Translations under genes and position numbers: made by a program
In this document: piece by piece, positions 30,710-34,978 of the stretch
How the letters are laid out: each line of letters opens with the position of its first letter
Position numbering within the stretch: the first letter of the stretch is position 1
Notes under the pieces: generated by a model
What the model was told of the DNA's origin: nothing
Databases searched by the model: none
Seen by the model: the letters and a program-made list of their open reading frames with translations, nothing else
From: a bacterium
GTDB taxonomy: Bacteria; Bacteroidota; Bacteroidia; Cytophagales; Cyclobacteriaceae
DNA: 34,978 nucleotides
Direction: 5' to 3'
NCBI GenBank assembly: GCA_024743255.1
Contig: JANSWY010000050.1
Span: forward strand, 1-34,978

Positions 30710-31618
30710 ATGAACTCCGTACTGACGCAAAATAAGGTAGACTTTGCCTGGATTGAACTAACTAACAAGTGTAATTTAAAATGTGTGCATTGCTATGCAA
30801 ACTCCGGGCCTGAAGCCGGAGAAGATGACATATTAACTACTGAAGACTACAAAGTAGTTCTATCAGAGTTAAAAGAAATTGGATGTAAAAATATTCAGTT
30901 TATTGGTGGTGAAGCAACCGTTCACAAGGATTTGGTAGAACTAATAGATCATGTATTGGAATTAGATTTTGAAACAATCGAAATTTATTCGAATCTCTTA
31001 TTTATTTCTTCCAATCTAAAACAAAGAATAGTTGATAATAATCTATTGGTAGCAACTAGCTTTTATTCTTATGATGAAGTTGTTCACGACAAAATTACCC
31101 AGGGCGCTTCAAGTTGGAAGAAAACAACGAAGAATATCAAGGATTTGATTTTCTCTGGTGTGAGTTTGCGTGTGAGTTATGTAGAGATGCCTGAAAATGA
31201 AGGTCATTATGAGAAGACCAAAGAGTTTCTTGAGCAATTGGGAGTACAACAATTGGATTTTGATAAAATCAGAAAATTTGGTCGAGGTTCTGGAGAAACT
31301 ACGACTCCAGAAATGTCGGAGCTTTGTGGTCAGTGTGCGGAAGATGTTTTAAGCATAAGTCCCACGGGTTTAGTTTCGCCATGTATAATGTCGAAACCGT
31401 GGGGTGTTGGAAACTTGACAGAATCAAGTTTAGGTAGCATAATTAATTCAGAAACACTTAGGACTACTAGAGATATGATTTTGAAAGAAACTAATAGAGT
31501 AGAAATGGGAAGTTGTAATCCTGATTGTAACCCATGTAACCCAAAGTCAGGACCAAATTGTGCTCCGAATACAAATTGCAATCCCAAACACAGTCCAAAC
31601 TGTTCTCCTAAATATTAG
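30710..31618 (+). CDS. Radical SAM/SPASM-type enzyme with Cys-Asn-Pro-rich C-terminal tail
   Basis: The 302-residue protein has the radical SAM cluster motif CNLKCVHC (Cys21, 25, 28) and the GGE motif in FIGGEAT (64-70). A SPASM-like region binds extra iron-sulfur clusters: CGQC (206-209), then SPTGLVSPC (Cys225) and WGVGNL. The last 35 residues contain six further cysteines (269, 273, 276, 284, 290, 298), repeatedly as CNP or PNC. I recall actinobacterial radical SAM proteins with a near-identical core and a short C..C.P tail, some of unknown role in peptide modification. The tail may ligate a cluster or be a built-in peptide substrate; neither is shown here. No separate precursor peptide gene is evident. 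The stop codon abuts that of the convergent GNAT-like gene. Confidence 0.85.
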   Translation: MNSVLTQNKVDFAWIELTNKCNLKCVHCYANSGPEAGEDDILTTEDYKVVLSELKEIGCKNIQFIGGEATVHKDLVELIDHVLELDFETIEIYSNLLFISSNLKQRIVDNNLLVATSFYSYDEVVHDKITQGASSWKKTTKNIKDLIFSGVSLRVSYVEMPENEGHYEKTKEFLEQLGVQQLDFDKIRKFGRGSGETTTPEMSELCGQCAEDVLSISPTGLVSPCIMSKPWGVGNLTESSLGSIINSETLRTTRDMILKETNRVEMGSCNPDCNPCNPKSGPNCAPNTNCNPKHSPNCSPKY

Positions 31619-32119
31619 TCATTTGGAAAGTCTTTGAATTTTTGCGGAATGACGAATGGTGTCTGGATTGTTCTTGTAGGCATAATAAATAACAGACGAG
31701 ACACCATTTGCTGCTAATCTTAGAAAACTCTGGTGTTTCAATGCAACACTAGCCCACGTGTGCCTAAATTTTTTATCAACTACCATAGTGTAAATAAACT
31801 TTTCATGCAGAATGTCTGTGTTTGAAATTACAGAAAGGCCAATGGGCTCTTCACCTTTCCAAATCACGGTAGATAACTCGTGTGAATAATTTAATTCTGG
31901 ATCATTACCCAGAAATCTGGATAAAACTATCGATTCACTCAGATCAGATGTTTTTGTATGAAACCTGTAGAAGTCAGGAAATTGAATTTTATTTAATCCA
32001 GTAATATTAAAATCTTTTGGGATTTTGTTGTGCCTTTGAAGACTGAGATATAAGGTTTTTGTTGATTTGATACAAAATGCTATATCAGATCGGAATCTGT
32101 TTTCTGTCCATTGGCTCAT
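31619..32119 (-). CDS. GNAT-like acyltransferase
   Basis: This 166-residue protein looks like a single GNAT fold. A polar N-terminal part is followed by strands SHELSTVIWKGEEPIGLSVIS and FIYTMVVDKKFRHTWASVALKHQ, the position of the acetyl-CoA pyrophosphate loop (normally R/Q-x-x-G-x-G/A). AANGVSSVIYYAYKNNPDTIRHSAKIQ then matches the final strand-helix with an Asn typical of the family. The loop here is RHTWAS, which lacks the usual glycine, so CoA binding may be altered. The donor and acceptor are unknown. Its close convergence with the radical SAM gene suggests, weakly, a shared pathway. Tandem GTTTCA-N3-TGAAAC sites lie 54-90 bp upstream of its ATG. Confidence 0.65.
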   Translation of the reverse strand: MSQWTENRFRSDIAFCIKSTKTLYLSLQRHNKIPKDFNITGLNKIQFPDFYRFHTKTSDLSESIVLSRFLGNDPELNYSHELSTVIWKGEEPIGLSVISNTDILHEKFIYTMVVDKKFRHTWASVALKHQSFLRLAANGVSSVIYYAYKNNPDTIRHSAKIQRLSK

Positions 32120-32172
32120 ACAGGAATTTTTATTTTAACGTCCAGTAATAAAACTATTAGGCTTCTTGTAAG

Positions 32173-32209
32173 GTTTCAAAATGAAACTAGGTACGTTTCA
32201 CATTGAAAC
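32173..32209. promoter_or_regulatory. Two tandem palindromic operators, GTTTCA-N3-TGAAAC
   Basis: GTTTCA-AAA-TGAAAC spans 32173-32187 and GTTTCA-CAT-TGAAAC spans 32195-32209. Their centres are 22 bp apart, two helical turns. They lie between the divergent GNAT-like gene and the secreted protein gene at 32303. Only the 3-nt spacers differ between the copies, which points to a dimeric DNA-binding protein. Confidence 0.7.
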
Positions 32210-32302
32210 ATAAAATTATACCGAATGTCCCTCAAATGCTTAAAATACATGATTTCAACATTGGCACACACTTTGGCATTACCATCGTAAAACTCAAATA
32301 CT

Positions 32303-32797
32303 ATGAAAAAGTCAATCCAATATTTATTAGCTGCTTTAAGTTTAATGATCACGATTTCGTTATCTGCGCAAACAGTGAAATCCGAAAACCTTGAAATACT
32401 TACAGGAAATGTTTGGAAAGGTGAGCTTACTTACAAAAACTATGGTGATGGCAAATTAGTAACTCTTCCAGTGGAGCTAACGGTTACCAAATTATCAGAT
32501 ACTACATTTGAATTCGCATACAATTACACCAATGAACAAAGCGCGAATAGCAAATCAAAAATTAAAATAAAATCAGGTGGTGCTGTGGTTTTTGGGCAAG
32601 AAGTGGAGTCTGTGGAAACGAATACAGAAGACCAATTAGTAATTGTAACCACGAGCTCAGGTAAGGATGGAGGAAAGAAATCTAAATTCAATTTTACCTA
32701 TCAAATAAGCCAAAATACTTTTGTCATGAGAAAGGATGTGACCTTCGAAGGGGAATCCGAATCATTCATGAGGAATGAGTATCGATTCTCAAGATAG
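32303..32797 (+). CDS. Secreted hypothetical protein, beta-rich
   Basis: The 164-residue protein has a clear signal peptide (MKKSIQYLLAALSLMITISLSA/Q). The mature part is beta-rich: LTGNVWKGELTYKNYGDGK, TLPVELTVTKLSDTTFEFAYNY, then alternating KIKIKSGGAVVF and FNFTYQISQNTFVMRKDV. It ends in MRNEYRFSR. This pattern of small barrel-like strands recalls lipocalin-like exported proteins, but I recognise no named family. The product is exported to the periplasm or beyond. It is followed by a strong terminator and preceded by the tandem operator pair 94 bp upstream. Confidence 0.65.
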   Translation: MKKSIQYLLAALSLMITISLSAQTVKSENLEILTGNVWKGELTYKNYGDGKLVTLPVELTVTKLSDTTFEFAYNYTNEQSANSKSKIKIKSGGAVVFGQEVESVETNTEDQLVIVTTSSGKDGGKKSKFNFTYQISQNTFVMRKDVTFEGESESFMRNEYRFSR

Positions 32798-32813
32798 AAT
32801 ATTAAGAATTGAT

Positions 32814-32854
32814 TAATTCGCAACAAAAATCTAATTGAGTTGCGAATTATTTAT
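32814..32854 (+). terminator. Terminator after the secreted protein
   Basis: TAATTCGCAAC (32814-32824) and GTTGCGAATTA (32839-32849) form a perfect 11-bp stem with a 14-nt loop, followed by TTTATT. Confidence 0.75.
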
Positions 32855-32918
32855 TATATTAGCTTATTCTTTGAATTTATATCAATAAATGTTTTTAAAA
32901 ATTTAAAAGAGATAAGCT

Positions 32919-34220
32919 GTGCGAATTGAAATCCCAAGAGAGTTTGAACGTTTTGGTCCAATCATGTTTTACGACGTTCAAAAGGTATATGAGCTAGACT
33001 CTGGGCTCATTTATAAGAAGAATGAAACTAAACCAGAAGAACAATCAGTCATCAAAAGAATCTCATACGAATCTCTTCAGGAGATCCAGGAGCAGATGGC
33101 AATAATTGTCCCGGTTAGAAATGAGAAAATCAAACTAATTGAAGGGGTACTTAGTGGGATTCCACACCATTGCCAGATTATTATTGTAAGTAACAGTTCT
33201 AGGGAAGAGGTAGATCGATTTAAGATTGAAAAGAATGCACTTGAGCATGTAGGTGCTTTCATGAAAAAGAATCTATTGATCGTTCATCAAAAGGATCCGG
33301 CATTAGGTAAGGCATTGGCTTCCGCGGGATATGATTACATTCTGGATGAGGACGGAATTGTGAAGAATGGAAAGTGTGAAGGAATGATACTTAGTACTTT
33401 CTTAGCTCATCTTTGTGGAAAAAAATATATTGGGTTTATAGACTCGGATAACTATTTCCCAGGTGCAGTTCATGAGTATGTACAGGAATATAGCGCCGGA
33501 CTTTACAATAGCAAATCTGATTATTCTATGGTTAGAATTGCTTGGCACAGTAAGCCCAAGATAGTTGAGTCAAATCTATTTTTTGCTAAGAGAGGAAGGG
33601 CTTCAGAGCACACTAATAAGTTTCTAAATCAGTTAGTCAGCCATTATACTGGGTATGGAACTGAAATATTGAAGACCGGAAATGCAGGAGAACATGCAAT
33701 GAGTATGGAGCTAGCCAAAAACCTGGATTTCTCTTCAGGTTATTCAATTGAGCCCTATCATTTCATAAGCATGTTTGAAAGGTTTGCGGCTATTCATGAT
33801 AATCCACTTCCGGAGATTTTGAAGCAGGGAATAGAGGTTTATCAAATAGAATCACGAAATCCTCATCTACACGAGGTGAAAGGAGATGAGCACGTAAAGG
33901 ACATGTCTAAAGCTGCACTGGAAGTAATTTATAGATCTCCACTTGCGCCGGAAAGCCTGAAAAAAGAAATTCTTGAGGATTTGTTCTTCAGAAACATCAT
34001 TGAATCGAAAGAGGAAATGAAAAAAGAGGTGGTTTATTATCCTGCAATTGTAAACTGTGATTTGAAGAAGCTACAGAAAGAGTTACAGAACCAACCTTAT
34101 GGTGATCAGTTAACATTAGATTTATCAAAATATAAGCCTTCTAAGAAGGAGGGGCTGAAAAGAGATCAATTAAAAGGTAAGCCAGTTCCGGAAGAAAAGA
34201 ATTATCTTGAAGCTAAGTAA
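32919..34220 (+). CDS. mpgS: Mannosyl-3-phosphoglycerate synthase (GT55)
   Basis: The 433-residue cytoplasmic enzyme transfers mannose from GDP-mannose to 3-phosphoglycerate, the first step of mannosylglycerate synthesis. It starts with GTG at 32919, giving MRIEIPREFERFGPIMFYDVQKV, the conserved family opening. No ATG is available upstream. Further marks are IVPVRNE (63-69), the LALGKALASAGYDYI-like stretch at 128-141, GKCEGMILS (151-159) and the metal-binding DSD (175-177) in FIDSDNYFPG. The C-terminal 40 residues are charged and may be an extension. It is followed 15 bp later by the phosphatase gene, so the two form an operon. Mannosylglycerate is an osmolyte in marine and thermophilic organisms. 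Confidence 0.93.
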   Translation: MRIEIPREFERFGPIMFYDVQKVYELDSGLIYKKNETKPEEQSVIKRISYESLQEIQEQMAIIVPVRNEKIKLIEGVLSGIPHHCQIIIVSNSSREEVDRFKIEKNALEHVGAFMKKNLLIVHQKDPALGKALASAGYDYILDEDGIVKNGKCEGMILSTFLAHLCGKKYIGFIDSDNYFPGAVHEYVQEYSAGLYNSKSDYSMVRIAWHSKPKIVESNLFFAKRGRASEHTNKFLNQLVSHYTGYGTEILKTGNAGEHAMSMELAKNLDFSSGYSIEPYHFISMFERFAAIHDNPLPEILKQGIEVYQIESRNPHLHEVKGDEHVKDMSKAALEVIYRSPLAPESLKKEILEDLFFRNIIESKEEMKKEVVYYPAIVNCDLKKLQKELQNQPYGDQLTLDLSKYKPSKKEGLKRDQLKGKPVPEEKNYLEAK

Positions 34221-34235
34221 CTTTAAGATATATAC

Positions 34236-34889
34236 ATGAGTCAGAAGGTAATATTTACAGATCTGGATGGTACCCTCATTGATTTTGTGGATTATTCTTT
34301 TGAGGGATCCCGTGAAGCGGTTGAAAAAGTAAAACAGGAGGAAATTCCAATCGTGTTTTGTTCCAGCAAGACAAAGGCAGAGCAGCAATATTATGTTGAT
34401 AAACTAGAAATCAAGGATCCTTTTATTACTGAAAATGGAAGTGCCATTGTAATCCCAAAGGGTTACTTCCAATTCGCTTATCATATAGATGATGAAGACG
34501 ATCAATTCCATTACATCATCCTGGGGCAGCCCCGACATAGAATATTGGAGGTGATTTCTGATATGAAAAGAAAACTGGGAATTGAAGCAACAGGATACAA
34601 TGATCTCACACTGCCAGAAATCAAAGAAATAATAAAGCTAAGCACTGCTTTTTCCAAGAGAGCCGCGAACAGAGAATATTCGGAAACCATTCTGAAGCAC
34701 AATGCTACTGAGCAGCAATTTGATGAGATGCAAGAGTATCTCTCTGATAAGGGCTTGTTACTCCAGTCTGGAGGTAAGTTTCATACCGTAATTGGTGATA
34801 GTGCAGATAAGGGAAAAGCGGTAATTAAGCTGATCAATCTGTATCAGGAGCAGTATGAAGGGGATGTCGCATCATTTGGAATTGGCGAC
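34236..34889 (+). CDS. mpgP: Mannosyl-3-phosphoglycerate phosphatase, truncated by the sequence end
   Basis: The first 218 codons of a HAD-superfamily phosphatase are present. It removes phosphate from mannosyl-3-phosphoglycerate to give mannosylglycerate. Motif I is DLDGT (9-13), with nucleophile Asp9 and general acid Asp11, and FCSSKTKAE gives motif II. ENGSAIVIP is typical of the MpgP/Cof-type group. GDSADKGKAV and the start of motif IV, GIGD (215-218), follow. Beyond 34889 the frame continues open, but into the reverse complement of its own sequence, so those codons are not real. In an intact gene motif IV would go on to Ser/Thr-x-Asn-Asp. It forms an operon with mpgS. Confidence 0.9.
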
Positions 34890-34978
34890 ATCCCCTTCAT
34901 ACTGCTCCTGATACAGATTGATCAGCTTAATTACCGCTTTTCCCTTATCTGCACTATCACCAATTACGGTATGAAACT
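34777..34978. repeat. Perfect 94-bp inverted repeat at the sequence end (fold-back artefact)
   Basis: Positions 34777-34870 and 34885-34978 are exact reverse complements over 94 bp, separated by 14 bp. The left arm is coding sequence of mpgP. The right arm is its complement and ends the window. The pivot is a short natural inverted repeat, GTCGC (34866-34870) and GCGAC (34885-34889), where a strand could fold back and prime on itself. The bases after 34889 are therefore not genomic continuation. Confidence 0.95.

Noticed and set aside
30654-30735. Two tiny frames (14 and 25 codons) before the radical SAM gene as possible precursor peptides
   Set aside because: They overlap each other, and the second overlaps the radical SAM start. 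They lack a leader-core pattern, and their composition (Lys/Asn/Ile) reflects local AT-richness.
32203-32394. A 63-codon plus-strand frame overlapping the start of the secreted protein at 32303
   Set aside because: It overlaps a gene with a clear signal peptide in another frame and shows no domain of its own.
34890-34978. The open frame after GIGD as a novel C-terminus of the phosphatase
   Set aside because: It is the exact reverse complement of upstream coding sequence and so belongs to the fold-back artefact.
34777-34978. The terminal palindrome as a telomeric hairpin of a linear replicon
   Set aside because: Its arm is ordinary coding sequence of a conserved enzyme, which is cut at the pivot. 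A true telomere would not copy the last gene.

Overview
The window reads as a chromosomal piece of a Bacteroidota bacterium, most likely a marine or saline member of the Cytophagales. The signs are an AT-rich genome, vegetative promoters of the Bacteroidota TTTG / TAnnTTTG type, almost no Shine-Dalgarno sites, many secreted proteins and lipoproteins, a complete ECF sigma / FecR / TonB-dependent receptor locus, and mannosylglycerate (osmolyte) synthesis genes. No rRNA, tRNA, CRISPR array, transposase or prophage gene is visible. The sequence ends in a perfect 94-bp fold-back that is almost certainly a contig-end artefact.

Layout. 1-94: the first codons of a minus-strand Imm11-like gene. 301-396: a candidate small RNA, with a relative at 28136-28206. 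481-7267: menB, a penicillin-acylase-family lipoprotein, an EF-hand protein, a small membrane protein, a GH13_18 sucrose-phosphorylase-type enzyme and a pirin. 7336-13565: a TetR regulator with a clear palindromic operator, repeated in front of a tolC / adaptor / RND-pump operon. 13565-17080: a secreted hypothetical protein, a 44-residue lipoprotein missed by length cut-offs, and a hybrid sensor kinase with a 7TM sensor. 17077-24705: ECF sigma, FecR and FecA-type receptor on the minus strand, with two acidic, cysteine-containing repeat lipoproteins diverging on the plus strand. 24745-27214: a DUF6515-like protein and two TauE/SafE permeases. 27512-30481: a hypothetical protein, an esterase, a secreted hypothetical protein and a group III truncated haemoglobin. 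30710-32119: a radical SAM/SPASM protein with a Cys-Asn-Pro tail, abutting a convergent GNAT-like gene. 32303-34889: a secreted hypothetical protein, then mpgS and the 5' part of mpgP.

How the parts work together. The most informative link is a shared promoter, GGGGTGGGGTG-N14-GCGTT. It occurs once in front of fecR-receptor and once in front of the seven-repeat lipoprotein, with identical spacing. This suggests the local ECF sigma factor controls both the outer-membrane receptor and a surface repeat lipoprotein, forming one uptake or sensing unit. The TetR operator similarly ties the regulator to the efflux pump. mpgS-mpgP would make mannosylglycerate in two steps from GDP-mannose and 3-phosphoglycerate. 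The GH13_18 enzyme, about 28 kb away, may deal with sucrose or a related glucoside.

The most unusual items are the paired RNA elements sharing a 15-nt core, the shared ECF promoter with its repeat lipoproteins, the Cys-rich-tailed radical SAM enzyme, and a pair of GTTTCA-N3-TGAAAC sites spaced exactly 22 bp apart. All family assignments are from reading the sequence; no database search was run.
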